From Lautropia sp. (GTDB lineage Bacteria > Pseudomonadota > Gammaproteobacteria > Burkholderiales > Burkholderiaceae_E), in assembly GCA_030530775.1 (NCBI GenBank), contig JAUMUG010000010.1, positions 37,533 to 101,532 of the forward strand: DNA of 64,000 bases, given 5' to 3'. Of the stretch, positions 1-8,987 are shown one piece after another. The translations under genes and the position numbers were made by a program. Position 1 is the first letter of the stretch; the number at the start of each line of letters is the position of its first letter. The notes under the pieces are model-generated. The model worked only from the letters and a program-made list of their open reading frames with translations. It was not told the DNA's origin and did no database searches.

Positions 1-2
1 CG

Positions 3-278
3 GTTTATCGCAAGTTCGAGGATCTCGAAGCCTTCGCCAGTGTCATCCAGGAGATTGCGCCGTATGGGGCCGAACGCGCTGCCGGCCGGGGAGATGGACC
101 GGCGGCGAGGGAGGATGGGCATGGTATCGGGGCGGCAGGTGACGTGCTTGAGGTATCCACATCCAGGGCGACGACGAGGCAGGTGTCGGCTGGAGCAGGC
201 GGCGGTTCATCCGTTTCCGAGGCCGCTCCTGCCGAACCCGTGCGAACCGGGTCGACGCCTGGAAAAGGAAGGCGCTGA
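3..278 (+). CDS. nrdR: NrdR transcriptional repressor, C-terminal part (cut by window edge)
   Basis: The frame is open from base 3 and begins with VYRKFEDLEAFASVIQEI, the conserved end of the ATP-cone domain of NrdR, which represses ribonucleotide reductase genes. The zinc ribbon and most of the ATP cone lie before the window. After this motif the family normally ends within about 20-30 residues. Here the frame continues for roughly 70 more residues rich in Gly, Ala, Arg, Ser and Thr, so it has an unusual low-complexity tail. Its TGA overlaps the ribD ATG (TGATG), and an nrdR-ribD neighbourhood is common in proteobacteria. Identity is firm from the motif and context; the function of the tail is unknown. 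Confidence 0.85.
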   Translation, partial: VYRKFEDLEAFASVIQEIAPYGAERAAGRGDGPAAREDGHGIGAAGDVLEVSTSRATTRQVSAGAGGGSSVSEAAPAEPVRTGSTPGKGRR

Positions 279-1444
279 TGTACGGTGAAGCGGATCGTCA
301 GGCCATGGAGCGGGCGATTGCCCTCGCACGGCAAGGGCTCTACACAACCACTCCGAATCCGCGCGTGGGCTGCGTCATCGTCAGGGATGGCGAGGTGGTG
401 GGTGAGGGCTGGCACCGGAGAGCAGGTGAGCCGCATGCCGAGGTGCTGGCATTGGCCGAGGCCGGCGGACGGGCACGGGGTGCAACGGCTTATGTCACGT
501 TGGAGCCCTGCTCGCATCAGGGCAAGACACCTCCCTGCTGCGACCGGCTGATCGAAGCCGGCGTGGCGCGGGTGATTGCCGCGATGGAAGATCCGAACCC
601 GCTGGTGAATGGACAGGGGCTGACCCGATTGCGCGACGCCGGCATCGATGTACGCTGTGGCTTGATGGCCGAAGAGGCGGCGGCGCTGAATGTCGGTTTC
701 ATCTCGCGAATGACCCGGGGGCGGCCCTGGGTGCGGCTGAAGGTTGCGACTTCGCTCGATGGCTTCATTGCGCTGCCCGATGGCGAGAGTCAATGGATTA
801 CCGGACAGCAGGCCCGGGCCGATGGCCATGGCTGGCGTGCGCAGGCCTGTGCGATCCTGACCGGATCGGGCACGGTTCGGGCCGACGATCCGTCGCTGAC
901 GGTGAGGCACGTGGATACCAGTCGACAGCCCGTGCGCGTGCTGATCGACAGCCAGCTGGCTGTCGATCCGGGGGCGGCCATTTTCGGGCCGGGAGAGGTA
1001 TGGGTGATTCATGCCCGGCCGGAGGATGAAGACGACCCCCGTCAACAGGCGCTGCGACTGCAGGGTGCGCGGCTTTTGTCGTTGCCGGTCGGTGAGCATC
1101 CGGGGGCTAGGACGCCCGGTGTTCGGCGACGGGTGGATTTGCCTGCAGCCTTGCGTGCCTTGGGGGCTGCCGGTTTCAATGAATTGCATGTCGAGGCCGG
1201 GGCTGGCCTGAACGCGGCGTTGATGGCAGCCGGATGTGTCGACGAGTTGCTGCTCTATCTGGCACCGGCGATGCTGGGGGCGGGGCTGCCTGCTTTTGCG
1301 TTGCCGGCGGTGGACGGTCTGGCACGGCGGATTCGGCTCGATTGGCTGGATGTGACGCCGGTGGGCGAGGATCTTCGCCTGCGGCTGAGGGTGTTGGGCA
1401 CGGAGGCGGATGAGCGTCCTGCCATCAGACCCGTCTCGGCATGA
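278..1444 (+). CDS. ribD: Bifunctional riboflavin deaminase/reductase RibD
   Basis: RibD carries out the second and third steps of riboflavin synthesis: deamination of the pyrimidine made from GTP, then reduction of its ribosyl side chain. The 388-residue protein has an N-terminal cytidine-deaminase-type zinc domain with H53-A-E55 and PCSHQGKTPPC, giving the likely ligands H53, C78 and C87 and catalytic E55. The C-terminal reductase domain runs from about residue 150 (VRLKVATSLDGFIALPDG) to LHVEAGAGLNAALM and VDELLLYLAPAMLG. A short Arg/Pro-rich stretch near residues 275-290 lengthens the reductase domain slightly. The start ATG overlaps the nrdR stop, which suggests translational coupling. 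It is the first gene of the rib operon. Confidence 0.97.
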   Translation: MYGEADRQAMERAIALARQGLYTTTPNPRVGCVIVRDGEVVGEGWHRRAGEPHAEVLALAEAGGRARGATAYVTLEPCSHQGKTPPCCDRLIEAGVARVIAAMEDPNPLVNGQGLTRLRDAGIDVRCGLMAEEAAALNVGFISRMTRGRPWVRLKVATSLDGFIALPDGESQWITGQQARADGHGWRAQACAILTGSGTVRADDPSLTVRHVDTSRQPVRVLIDSQLAVDPGAAIFGPGEVWVIHARPEDEDDPRQQALRLQGARLLSLPVGEHPGARTPGVRRRVDLPAALRALGAAGFNELHVEAGAGLNAALMAAGCVDELLLYLAPAMLGAGLPAFALPAVDGLARRIRLDWLDVTPVGEDLRLRLRVLGTEADERPAIRPVSA

Positions 1445-1482
1445 ATGAATTTCGAATCAAGGGAAAAGGGAACCTGACCGAT

Positions 1483-2289
1483 ATGTTCACAGGCATCGTG
1501 GCCGCGATCGGCGAAATCGAGCGTGTCGAGCCCCTGGGGGAGCAGGCGGGAGTCCGTCTGTACCTGGCACCGGGGAAGTTGGATTTGAGTGACGTGGCGC
1601 AGGGGGATTCCATCGCCATTCAGGGCGCTTGCATGACGGTGGTGTCGTTGCAGGACGGGGGCTTTGCCGTCGACGTTTCGCAGGAGAGTCTGCGGCGTAC
1701 GGTCGGGTTGGGGGCTGCGGGGCCGGTCAATCTGGAGAAAGCCATGCGTCTGTCCGACCGGATCGGTGGGCATCTGGTGTCGGGACATGTGGACGGCATG
1801 GGTGTGGTGCGTCGTTTCGAGCCGGTGGGTGAGAGCCATCTGCTCGAAATCCTGGCGCCGGCCGAGTTGGCCCGTTATCTGGTCTACAAGGGCTCGATCA
1901 CGGTCAATGGTGTCAGTCTGACGGTCAACCGGGTCGAGGACCTGCCCGTTGCCGAGGTGCTCGAGCCTGCCTGGGGTATTGCCGCACAAGCGGTGCTGGC
2001 CGGGCAGGAGCCACGGCTCACCCAATCACCAGGGGCAGTGCGATCGCCGCGGGCCGAGCAGGCGCTTCCGGCCGGACAGGCATGTGAATGCTGTGCCTTT
2101 CAGGCCAATCTGATTCCGCATACGGTGGCGGTCACTACGTTGAAGCAGCTGGTGCCGGGAGCGCTGGTCAATCTGGAAATCGATCAGGTGGCCCGTTATC
2201 TTTCACGGATGCATGAGGTGGATGCCAGACAGCATACAGGCAGCCTGGCAGCCTGGGCAGGACGAGGTATCGAGGACGACAAGGCATGA
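1483..2289 (+). CDS. ribE: Riboflavin synthase alpha chain with internal insertion
   Basis: Riboflavin synthase dismutates two 6,7-dimethyl-8-ribityllumazine molecules to riboflavin. I place the start at MFTGIV because family members begin with exactly this motif and an A/G-rich stretch (gggaaaaggg) lies upstream. An in-frame ATG at 1441 would add 14 residues. The two beta-barrel repeats are visible: HLVSGHVDGMGVV in the first, VSLTVNRV and LIPHTVAVTTLKQL in the second. Family length is about 200-220 residues, but this product is 268. Roughly 50 residues rich in Ala, Pro, Gln and Glu, with a CECC motif, interrupt the second barrel between VSLTVNRVED and FQANLIPHT. The gene ends in an ATGA overlap with ribBA. 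Confidence 0.93.
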   Translation: MFTGIVAAIGEIERVEPLGEQAGVRLYLAPGKLDLSDVAQGDSIAIQGACMTVVSLQDGGFAVDVSQESLRRTVGLGAAGPVNLEKAMRLSDRIGGHLVSGHVDGMGVVRRFEPVGESHLLEILAPAELARYLVYKGSITVNGVSLTVNRVEDLPVAEVLEPAWGIAAQAVLAGQEPRLTQSPGAVRSPRAEQALPAGQACECCAFQANLIPHTVAVTTLKQLVPGALVNLEIDQVARYLSRMHEVDARQHTGSLAAWAGRGIEDDKA

Positions 2290-3440
2290 CAAAGAACGAG
2301 ATGCTGGCCACCCTGGCCAGCACCGCCGAGATTCTGGCGGACTTCAGGGCTGGGAAAATGGTGATCCTGATCGATGACGAGGATCGGGAGAACGAAGGTG
2401 ATCTGGTGATGGCGGCGGATTTCGTCACGCCGGAAGCCATCAATTTCATGGCGCGCCATGCGCGGGGGTTGATTTGCCTGACCTTGACCGAAGAACGCTG
2501 CCGGCAATTGCACTTGCCGCTGATGACCACGGTCAATGGCACCAGGATGAGTACCAACTTCACCATGTCGATCGAAGCCGCCGAAGGGGTGACGACCGGC
2601 ATTTCGGCGGCGGACCGGGCCAGAACCATCCGTGTCGCAGTGGCCTCGAATGCCCTGCCGACCGATATCGTGCAGCCGGGGCACGTATTCCCGGTGATGG
2701 CACGACCGGGGGGCGTGCTGATCCGAGCCGGACATACCGAGGCCGGCTGTGATCTGGGGGCGATGAGCGGCCTGACACCGGCAGCGGTGATCTGCGAAAT
2801 CATGAACGAAGACGGCACCATGGCCCGGCTGCCGAACCTGATCGAGTTTGCCCGTCATCACGGTCTGAAGATCGGTACTATTGCGGACTTGATCGCCTAT
2901 CGCAGTGCACACGAGTCGCTGGTCGAGCGGACCGGTCAGTGTCGGGTGCAGACGGTGGTCGGTGAGGTGGATCTGATCGCCTACCGCGACAAGCCGGGCA
3001 ATCAGCCGCACCTGGCGATGCTGATCGGCCAGCCGAAGCCAGAGCAGGAAGCCTATGTGCGGGTGCACGAGCCGCTGTCGGTGTTGGATGTGCTGGGGGC
3101 TGTCAACTCCCATACCTGGGCCGTGGATTCAGCACTCCGGACGATCCAGGCGCATGGCAACGGTGTGCTGCTGATGCTGAACTGTGCGCCGGATGCCGAG
3201 GTGCTGAACGGGCAGATCCAGCAGTGGGAGGCGGCCGGGAAGGGCAAACGGGCGGCGCTCGGCAATGATTCCAGCGCATTGCGCAATTACGGCATCGGGG
3301 CTCAGATTCTGCGGGATCTGGGGGTGGGCCGAATGAAACTCCTGACCCGCCAGCGACGCATGCCGAGTATGGCGGGCTTCAATCTCGAAGTGACGGGCTA
3401 TCTGGAAGATGACTCCGATAGTGCCGTCTCCGATCAATAA
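2286..3440 (+). CDS. ribBA: 3,4-dihydroxy-2-butanone 4-phosphate synthase with degenerate GTP cyclohydrolase II domain
   Basis: The N-terminal ~200 residues are a full DHBP synthase, which makes the four-carbon donor for lumazine from ribulose 5-phosphate. The metal/substrate motif [12 protein letters not shown] is at about residues 29-40, and [14 protein letters not shown] and [11 protein letters not shown] follow. The C-terminal ~180 residues align in outline with GTP cyclohydrolase II (VRVHEP... near residue 257 and [16 protein letters not shown]). The conserved zinc cysteines expected after VRVHS are absent: the segment reads [24 protein letters not shown] cyclohydrolase II activity is therefore unlikely, so another protein outside this window should supply it. 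This fusion with a dead second domain is known in betaproteobacteria. The start overlaps the ribE stop. Confidence 0.93.
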   Translation: MTKNEMLATLASTAEILADFRAGKMVILIDDEDRENEGDLVMAADFVTPEAINFMARHARGLICLTLTEERCRQLHLPLMTTVNGTRMSTNFTMSIEAAEGVTTGISAADRARTIRVAVASNALPTDIVQPGHVFPVMARPGGVLIRAGHTEAGCDLGAMSGLTPAAVICEIMNEDGTMARLPNLIEFARHHGLKIGTIADLIAYRSAHESLVERTGQCRVQTVVGEVDLIAYRDKPGNQPHLAMLIGQPKPEQEAYVRVHEPLSVLDVLGAVNSHTWAVDSALRTIQAHGNGVLLMLNCAPDAEVLNGQIQQWEAAGKGKRAALGNDSSALRNYGIGAQILRDLGVGRMKLLTRQRRMPSMAGFNLEVTGYLEDDSDSAVSDQ

Positions 3441-3454
3441 CGAGGGAAAAAACC

Positions 3455-3940
3455 ATGAGTGTCGATCGTATGACTGGACCATTGCAGGGAGAGGGCCTGC
3501 GTATCGGAATCGTGCAGTCCCGTTTCAATGAGGAACTGTGCAACGACCTGCTGAGTTCATGTCTGGAAGAGCTCCAGCGCTTGGGTGTGGCCGAGGACGA
3601 CACGCTGGTCTGTAGCGTGCCCGGCGCGCTCGAAATCCCGCTGGTGTTGCTGCAGCTGGGCAATTCGGGTGAGTTCGATGCCTTGATCGCCATTGGTGCC
3701 GTCGTCAAGGGTGAAACATACCACTTCGAAGTGGTATGCAACGATAGCTCGGCCGGTGTCAGCCGGGTGGCGCTGGAATTGGGCATTCCGGTGGCCAATG
3801 CCATCCTGACCACCTACAACGAAGAACAGGCGCGTCAGCGTGCCATGGAAAAGGGCGCCGATGCCGCCCGGGTGGCCGTCGAAATGGCCAACCTGGGTGC
3901 CATGCTCGACAACCTGGTCAGCGACGAGGGCGAGGAGTGA
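3455..3940 (+). CDS. ribH: 6,7-dimethyl-8-ribityllumazine synthase
   Basis: This 161-residue protein condenses the RibD product with DHBP to form the lumazine precursor of riboflavin. Family motifs are clear: [11 protein letters not shown] near the N-terminus, [25 protein letters not shown] with the catalytic His, and a [11 protein letters not shown] phosphate-binding region. Length matches the family. A purine-rich ribosome site (cgaggga) lies just before the ATG, and the gene follows ribBA after 14 bases. It completes the rib pathway steps encoded here (RibD, RibB, RibE, RibH); only GTP cyclohydrolase II and the phosphatase step are missing. Confidence 0.97.
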   Translation: MSVDRMTGPLQGEGLRIGIVQSRFNEELCNDLLSSCLEELQRLGVAEDDTLVCSVPGALEIPLVLLQLGNSGEFDALIAIGAVVKGETYHFEVVCNDSSAGVSRVALELGIPVANAILTTYNEEQARQRAMEKGADAARVAVEMANLGAMLDNLVSDEGEE

Positions 3941-3945
3941 GCAAC

Positions 3946-4416
3946 ATGTCTGGACGTTCTCCGGGCGGTGGTGCTGCAGGCAACCGGACACGCAGTGCAC
4001 GACGCCGCTCGCGGGAGTTTGCCATGCAGGGGATCTATCAGTGGCTGTTGTCTGCCGAGGAGGTGGGGGGAATCCAGGCACACATCGAGACCGGGCCGGG
4101 GTTCGAGCGGGCCGATCGTGAGCATTTTGCGGTGTTGCTGAAGGGTGCGATCGCCCAGGCTTCCGAACTGGAGGCTGTGCTGCTGCCCAGCCTCGATCGG
4201 CCGCTGAATCTGCTGAGCCCTGTCGAACGGGCCATTTTGATGCTGGCCTGCTTCGAGCTGAAGAATCATCAGGAGATCCCCTACCGGGTCGTGATCAACG
4301 AAGCGGTGGAGCTGGCCAAGAACTTTGGTGGTACCGATGGCTACAAGTACGTCAACGGCGTGCTCGACCGGATCGTGCCCGGGTTGCGTCCCAACGAGGC
4401 GCGGTCCGGGGGGTGA
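3946..4416 (+). CDS. nusB: Transcription antitermination factor NusB
   Basis: NusB binds boxA RNA with NusE (S10) and supports antitermination in rRNA operons. The 156-residue product has the family pattern: SARRRSREFAMQGIYQWL at the N-terminus, LNLLSPVERAILMLACFEL in the middle, and YRVVINEAVELAKNFGG..YKYVNGVLD at the end. I chose ATG 3946 because GAGGAG at 3932-3937 is ideally spaced from it. A GTG at 3937 that overlaps the ribH stop is the alternative and would add three residues. The ribH-nusB linkage is widespread in bacteria. Confidence 0.96.
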   Translation: MSGRSPGGGAAGNRTRSARRRSREFAMQGIYQWLLSAEEVGGIQAHIETGPGFERADREHFAVLLKGAIAQASELEAVLLPSLDRPLNLLSPVERAILMLACFELKNHQEIPYRVVINEAVELAKNFGGTDGYKYVNGVLDRIVPGLRPNEARSGG

Positions 4417-4549
4417 GAGGACCACGGCTGCCCGGGGCATGGAGATCGCGCCAGCGAAACATGCTTCCATGCAGCCGCGCGGTCTGTGGTCGATGGACGG
4501 CGCGTCGTCGTGGCATTGACATGGCGTGCATGCACTCGCCAAAACCATC

Positions 4550-5707
4550 ATGAACGAATTCGAGCTGATCGCACGCTACTTCAGTCAGCAGCCGGCCCTG
4601 CTGCCGGCTGGGCATCCGGATTCTCTGCTGCCTGCGATCGAAGAAGGGCAGCAGGTGGGGCAAGGGGATGCCTGCCTGTCGCCGGCGGCCTGCCCCGAGA
4701 GGGGGGGCGGGTGTGCAGTGGTTTCACCGGAGCCGGCCCGACCGAGGGGTGCCGTGCAGGCATCGAAAGAAAAAGCGGGTCCCACAGTGATGCATCCGGC
4801 CGGACACGTCCTGCTGGGCATGGGCGACGACTGTGCACTGCTGCGTGCGCTTCCTCCCGGTCAGGTGCTGGCGGTTTCCTCCGATATGCTGGTCGAAGGC
4901 CGCCATTTTTTTGCCGGCACCGATCCGGCCGCCATCGGTCATAAGGCGTTGGCGGTCAATCTTTCGGACCTGGCGGCGATGGGCGCACGGCCGCTGGGCT
5001 TTACCCTGGCATTGGCGCTGCCTTCCGTCGAACGGGCGTGGCTGCAGGCGTTCAGTCACGGCATGTTGAGCCTCGCCAGTCGGGCGGGATGTCCATTGAT
5101 CGGAGGTGACACCACGCGTGGTCCGCTGACGATCTCGATCACGGTCATGGGTGCGGTGCCTGCCGGGCAGGCATTGCGGCGCGATGGTGCACAGGCGGGC
5201 GATCAGATCTGGGTCAGCGGCCCGTTGGGTGCCGCTGCGTTGGCCGTGGAGCAGCGTCGGGCAGGTCGGCGTGCCGACGGGGCCGCTGCGCTGCGGCTGG
5301 ACTGGCCGATGCCACGCTTCGACGTCGGCTTGCGTCTGTTGGGGCTGGCATCGGCGGCCATGGATATTTCGGATGGATTGGCCGGCGACCTGAATCATCT
5401 GCTGAACGCATCGGGGCGTCGTGGCGAACAGCCGCTGGGGGCTGCCCTGTATGCCGAAGCCTTGCCGCTGGACACGGTACTACGCGCACTGCCGGCCGGA
5501 CGGGCCCAGCAGCATGTCTTACATGGTGGCGATGATTACGAGCTGTTGTTCACCGTGCCGCCGGTGCATGAGGGCCGGGTAGCCGCACTTTGTCCGACTG
5601 CCCAAAAGATCGGGCAGATCAGGCCTGGACACGGTATGCTTATCATTGATACCGCTGGGCGATCGTGCCCGGTGTCAGCTCGTGGACACGATCATTTCGC
5701 ACAATGA
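4550..5707 (+). CDS. thiL: Thiamine-monophosphate kinase with N-terminal insertion
   Basis: ThiL phosphorylates thiamine monophosphate to the cofactor thiamine pyrophosphate. The start is set at MNEFELIARYF, the family's N-terminal motif. AIR-synthase-fold motifs follow: LGMGDDCALL (metal binding), AVSSDMLVEGRHF, HKALAVNLSDLAAMGARP, LIGGDTTRGPLTIS and AMDISDGLAGDLNHLL. The family usually passes directly from FELIARYF into the GDDCALL strand within about 15 residues. Here about 60 extra residues (Gly, Pro, Ala and Cys rich) are inserted, giving 385 residues against the usual ~320. The gene lies about 130 bases after nusB and its stop overlaps the pgpA ATG. Confidence 0.94.
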   Translation: MNEFELIARYFSQQPALLPAGHPDSLLPAIEEGQQVGQGDACLSPAACPERGGGCAVVSPEPARPRGAVQASKEKAGPTVMHPAGHVLLGMGDDCALLRALPPGQVLAVSSDMLVEGRHFFAGTDPAAIGHKALAVNLSDLAAMGARPLGFTLALALPSVERAWLQAFSHGMLSLASRAGCPLIGGDTTRGPLTISITVMGAVPAGQALRRDGAQAGDQIWVSGPLGAAALAVEQRRAGRRADGAAALRLDWPMPRFDVGLRLLGLASAAMDISDGLAGDLNHLLNASGRRGEQPLGAALYAEALPLDTVLRALPAGRAQQHVLHGGDDYELLFTVPPVHEGRVAALCPTAQKIGQIRPGHGMLIIDTAGRSCPVSARGHDHFAQ

Positions 5708-6243
5708 ACGACAAAGCAGAGGATGTGACCGACTTGGTCCGTGCCGATGGCACCTATGGCCGCATCCGGCCAAATTTCGATTTCATGAAACCGCGGCTGT
5801 CGCGGTGGATCGCACTTGGCTTCGGCAGTGGCTTGTCGAGTGTGGCACCCGGCACCGTGGGAACTTTGTTTGCCTGGCTCAGTTTCGTCGTGCTTGGTCG
5901 CTTTCTGGGCGACGTCGGTATGGGCGCGCTGATCCTGCTGGGTCTGGTGGCAGGCCACTGGGCCATTGCCCGTACCGGCAACGATATCGGTGTTCATGAT
6001 CACAGCGCCATCGTATGGGACGAGATCGTCGCTTTCTGGCTGGTGCTGTGGGTGATGGGCGGTGGCTTCACCGCGCAGCTGCTGGCCTTTTTGCTGTTCC
6101 GCTACTTCGATATCGCCAAGCCCGCACCGATCAAAACCGTCGACAGGACTTGGCAGAATGCCACCGGCGTGTTGCTGGACGATCTGCTGGCGGCCGCCTA
6201 TACCATTCTCGTCATGGCCATCGGGTCGCGGTTGTTCGGCTGA
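5704..6243 (+). CDS. pgpA: Phosphatidylglycerophosphatase A
   Basis: PgpA is a membrane lipid phosphatase that converts phosphatidylglycerol phosphate to phosphatidylglycerol. The 179-residue protein shows FGSGLSSVAPGTVGTLFAW, the signature loop of the family, then hydrophobic segments (FVVLGRFLG, GALILLGLVAGHW), the acidic motif HSAIVWDEIVAFWLVLW and FRYFDIAKPAPI with the conserved Asp-Lys-Pro. The ATG overlaps the thiL TGA (ATGA), so the two are probably coupled; thiL-pgpA is a common pair. An upstream ATG at 5665 would lie inside thiL and lacks support. Confidence 0.95.
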   Translation: MNDKAEDVTDLVRADGTYGRIRPNFDFMKPRLSRWIALGFGSGLSSVAPGTVGTLFAWLSFVVLGRFLGDVGMGALILLGLVAGHWAIARTGNDIGVHDHSAIVWDEIVAFWLVLWVMGGGFTAQLLAFLLFRYFDIAKPAPIKTVDRTWQNATGVLLDDLLAAAYTILVMAIGSRLFG

Positions 6244-6272
6244 GGCCGCGTTTTCAGGACAAGGAGGGCAAT

Positions 6273-6824
6273 ATGCCCGATGAATCATCGATCGCGTCGA
6301 TCGTACCCTGGGCCGAACAGTTGGGCGAGCGGGTCAGACGACTCGGCTTCGGTCTGATCTGCACCGCCGAGTCCTGTACCGGCGGTCTGATCGCGGCCGC
6401 GTTGACCGAAACACCGGGCTCCAGCGCTTGGTTCGGGCGTGGTTATGTCACTTACGCCAATCGGGCCAAGGTCGACATGCTGGGAGTGTCGCCGGCTGAT
6501 CTGCAGATACATGGCGCGGTCAGTGAAGTCGTGGCCCGGCAGATGGCACTGGGTGCACTGGCGGACGAAGACGGTTTTCTGTCGCTGGCGGTGACCGGCA
6601 TCGCCGGGCCCGGCGGTGGCCAGATTGGCAAGCCGGTGGGCACCGTCTGCTTTGGTTGGGCACTGCGCTGGCCGATGCAGCCGGGGGCGCCTCTGGTATC
6701 GAGTGAAACCCGGCATTTTCAGGGAGAGAGGCGGGCCATTCGCCACCAGACGGCCGCCTACGCGCTGGCCCGCGCATTGCAAGTGCTCGATCGACAGAAC
6801 GCTGACCGCCCGCTGATCGGCTGA
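6273..6824 (+). CDS. pncC: Nicotinamide-nucleotide amidase (CinA C-terminal domain family)
   Basis: PncC deamidates nicotinamide mononucleotide in the pyridine nucleotide salvage cycle. The 183-residue protein corresponds to the stand-alone CinA C-terminal domain. Motifs are LICTAESCTGGLIAAALTETPGSS (catalytic Ser in the TAESCTGG region), FGRGYVTYANRAKVDMLGV, LAVTGIAGPGGG and PVGTVCFGWA. A strong ribosome site (AAGGAGG at 6261-6267) sits just before the chosen ATG. It is the last gene before the hairpin at 6879-6905 and the recA promoter. Confidence 0.95.
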   Translation: MPDESSIASIVPWAEQLGERVRRLGFGLICTAESCTGGLIAAALTETPGSSAWFGRGYVTYANRAKVDMLGVSPADLQIHGAVSEVVARQMALGALADEDGFLSLAVTGIAGPGGGQIGKPVGTVCFGWALRWPMQPGAPLVSSETRHFQGERRAIRHQTAAYALARALQVLDRQNADRPLIG

Positions 6825-6878
6825 GGTGGTGCCAGCCCGTCTTTGCCAACGGCGATGGGTGTGTGGAGACATCGGTTG

Positions 6879-6905
6879 CCGGCCCCTGGCCTTCAGGAGG
6901 GCCGG
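6879..6905 (+). terminator. Hairpin terminator after pncC
   Basis: CCGGCCC (6879-6885) pairs with GGGCCGG (6899-6905), and the inner CTG/CAG bases extend the stem. A short T run (cttttac) begins five bases later. It lies between the end of the rib-nusB-thiL-pgpA-pncC operon and the recA promoter, where transcription would be expected to stop. The T tract is weak, so efficiency is uncertain. Confidence 0.5.
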
Positions 6906-6966
6906 AACAGCTTTTACCGAACGGTCTAGCCCGTGTTACCTTGATCCGACAGTCTCGGTCGCAAGA

Positions 6967-6998
6967 CTGATCTTATGTACAGTATTCTGTGCCATAAT
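6967..6998 (+). promoter_or_regulatory. SOS-type LexA-like box and -10 region of recA
   Basis: CTGA at 6967-6970, eight bases, then ACAG at 6979-6982 is one mismatch from the CTGT-N8-ACAG LexA consensus. A CATAAT hexamer at 6993-6998 is a plausible -10 element, about 50 bases before the recA ATG. Placement upstream of recA makes LexA control expected from family knowledge. The exact start site is inferred. Confidence 0.55.
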
Positions 6999-7046
6999 GC
7001 GACCAACGCAATTCGGCTCCTCTCAATAGGAAACAGGACATTCGCC

Positions 7047-8153
7047 ATGGATGACAAGGCACGTGGAGAAAAGGCCAAAGCACTGGCAGCGGCGTTGGCT
7101 CAGATCGAAAAGCAGTTCGGCAAAGGCTCGGTCATGCGCATGGCCGACGGCGAGGTGGCACCCGACCTCGAAGTGGTCTCCACCGGTTCGCTCGGGCTGG
7201 ATATCGCATTGGGTGTCGGCGGCTTGCCCCGGGGGAGGGTCGTCGAAATATACGGACCCGAATCCTCCGGCAAGACCACGCTGACGCTGCAGGTCATTGC
7301 CGAGATGCAAAAACTCGGCGGCACCTGTGCCTTCATCGATGCCGAGCATGCCCTCGATGTGCAATATGCGGCCAAACTTGGTGTCAAATTGCCCGAGTTG
7401 CTGGTTTCGCAGCCGGACACCGGTGAGCAGGCGCTCGAAATCTGCGATGCACTGGTCCGTTCCGGCTCGGTCGATCTGGTGGTGGTCGACTCGGTGGCGG
7501 CACTCACGCCGCGGGCCGAAATCGAAGGGGACATGGGTGATGCACTGCCCGGTCTGCAGGCCCGACTGATGAGCCAGGCGCTGCGCAAGCTGACCGGCTC
7601 GATCCAACGCACCAACACGCTGGTCATCTTCATCAACCAGATCCGGATGAAGATCGGCGTCATGTTCGGCAACCCCGAAACCACCACTGGCGGCAATGCA
7701 CTCAAGTTCTATGCTTCGATCCGCCTGGACATCCGCCGTACCGGTGCCATCAAGAAGGCGGACGAGATCATCGGCAACGAAACCCGCGTCAAGGTCGTCA
7801 AGAACAAGGTGGCACCGCCGTTCAAGAGCGCCGAGTTCGACATCCTGTATGGAGAAGGCACCTCCCGTGAGGGCGAGATTCTCGATCTGGGCGTATCGGC
7901 CGGCTTTGTCGAAAAGAGCGGCGCCTGGTACAGCTACAACGGCGAGCGCATCGGTCAGGGCAAGGACAATGCCCGCGAATACCTGCGCGAGAAGCCCGAG
8001 TTGGCATTGGAAATCGAAAACCGCATCCGTGCTTCGTTGGGTGTGGCGGGCCGGGGTGACGTACCCACGCCAGCCGATGCCGAACCAGTGGCCGAGGGCA
8101 GGAAAGGTGGCAAGGCCGCCAAAGAGCCGAAAGAACCCAAGGAACAGGCTTGA
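7047..8153 (+). CDS. recA: Recombinase RecA
   Basis: RecA forms the ATP-dependent strand-exchange filament and triggers LexA cleavage in the SOS response. The 368-residue protein begins at [13 protein letters not shown] and contains the Walker A motif GPESSGKTT (about residues 67-75), the Walker B region [19 protein letters not shown], loop L1 ([20 protein letters not shown]), [21 protein letters not shown] and the C-terminal domain ending in a Lys/Glu/Pro-rich tail. The upstream ATG at 6975 lies in the promoter region and is not used. RecX, its modulator, follows after three bases. Confidence 0.99.
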   Translation: MDDKARGEKAKALAAALAQIEKQFGKGSVMRMADGEVAPDLEVVSTGSLGLDIALGVGGLPRGRVVEIYGPESSGKTTLTLQVIAEMQKLGGTCAFIDAEHALDVQYAAKLGVKLPELLVSQPDTGEQALEICDALVRSGSVDLVVVDSVAALTPRAEIEGDMGDALPGLQARLMSQALRKLTGSIQRTNTLVIFINQIRMKIGVMFGNPETTTGGNALKFYASIRLDIRRTGAIKKADEIIGNETRVKVVKNKVAPPFKSAEFDILYGEGTSREGEILDLGVSAGFVEKSGAWYSYNGERIGQGKDNAREYLREKPELALEIENRIRASLGVAGRGDVPTPADAEPVAEGRKGGKAAKEPKEPKEQA

Positions 8154-8156
8154 TGG

Positions 8157-8987
8157 ATGGGCGGGACGGTCATGACCGGGGGGAGGAGCGGAAAACCGGA
8201 GTTCGAGACGCTGGCCGAGCTGGCAGTGGGTGCGCCGCCCAGTGAGGACAGACAGCGCGCCGAGCTGAAACGTCGCGCCATTGCACTGCTGGCCCGGCGT
8301 GATTACAGCCGGGCCGAGCTGACCCGCAAACTGCAGGCTGTTGCGGGGCGCCTGGGGCGTTCCTCTCGCTCGTCCCGCTTCGACGGTGCATCGTATGTCG
8401 ATGGATTCTCCGGTGCGTCCGTTGTCTCGCGCCGGCGAAAGGCCGCATCCGGTGAGCGGAACGGGCGAAGGGGGCATGTCGAAGCGCTGGATCGGCCTGA
8501 TCCTGATCCATCTTTCCGTGCAACCACCGATGCGTCCGACCCGTCCGCTTGGCCGGAAGAGCCCGGCCATGATGCGTTTCGGCAGACGGCTGTGCCCCGT
8601 GTTTCGACCGGGCTCATCGAACAGGTGCTCGACGAGCTGGAATCACAGCGCTTGCTGTCCGACCGGCGTATGGCTGAAGCGCTGGTGCGCGGCAGTTCGG
8701 CCCGTTATGGCTCGGCAAGACTGGAGCAGAACCTGCAGCGCAAGGGGCTGGACCCCTGCTTGATCGACGATGTGCTGCAACACCTGGCCGGCAACGAAAA
8801 AGAACGGGCCCGGGAAGTTTGGCTGCGTCGTTTCGGTCGGCCACCGGCCGATATCAGGGAGCGGGCCAGACAGTACCGCTTCTTACTGGGTCGGGGATTT
8901 GCCAGCAGTGTGGTGGCGGCGGTGGTACCGGCTGCACAGGCACGTAAAGGCGCCGATGAGGATGTATTCGACGGCGAGAGCCCCTGA
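8157..8987 (+). CDS. recX: Regulatory protein RecX with large central insertion
   Basis: RecX binds RecA filaments and limits RecA activity. The conserved three-helix repeats are present: RRAIALLARRDYSRAELTRKL at about residues 40-60, LIEQVLDELESQRLLSDRRMAEALVRG at 152-178, and YGSARLEQNLQRKGLDPCLIDDVL after that. Between the first repeat and the second, where family members have fewer than ten residues, there are about 85 residues rich in Arg, Ser, Gly, Asp and Pro with no recognisable fold. Total length is 276 residues against the usual ~150-170. ATG 8157 follows the recA TGA by three bases; ATG 8172 is a possible alternative. Confidence 0.92.
   Translation: MGGTVMTGGRSGKPEFETLAELAVGAPPSEDRQRAELKRRAIALLARRDYSRAELTRKLQAVAGRLGRSSRSSRFDGASYVDGFSGASVVSRRRKAASGERNGRRGHVEALDRPDPDPSFRATTDASDPSAWPEEPGHDAFRQTAVPRVSTGLIEQVLDELESQRLLSDRRMAEALVRGSSARYGSARLEQNLQRKGLDPCLIDDVLQHLAGNEKERAREVWLRRFGRPPADIRERARQYRFLLGRGFASSVVAAVVPAAQARKGADEDVFDGESP

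Noticed and set aside
5..1189. Long minus-strand open frame opposite ribD
   Set aside because: It is antisense to a clear ribD gene, has Arg/His/Gln-rich composition typical of reverse GC-rich coding DNA, and shows no family features.
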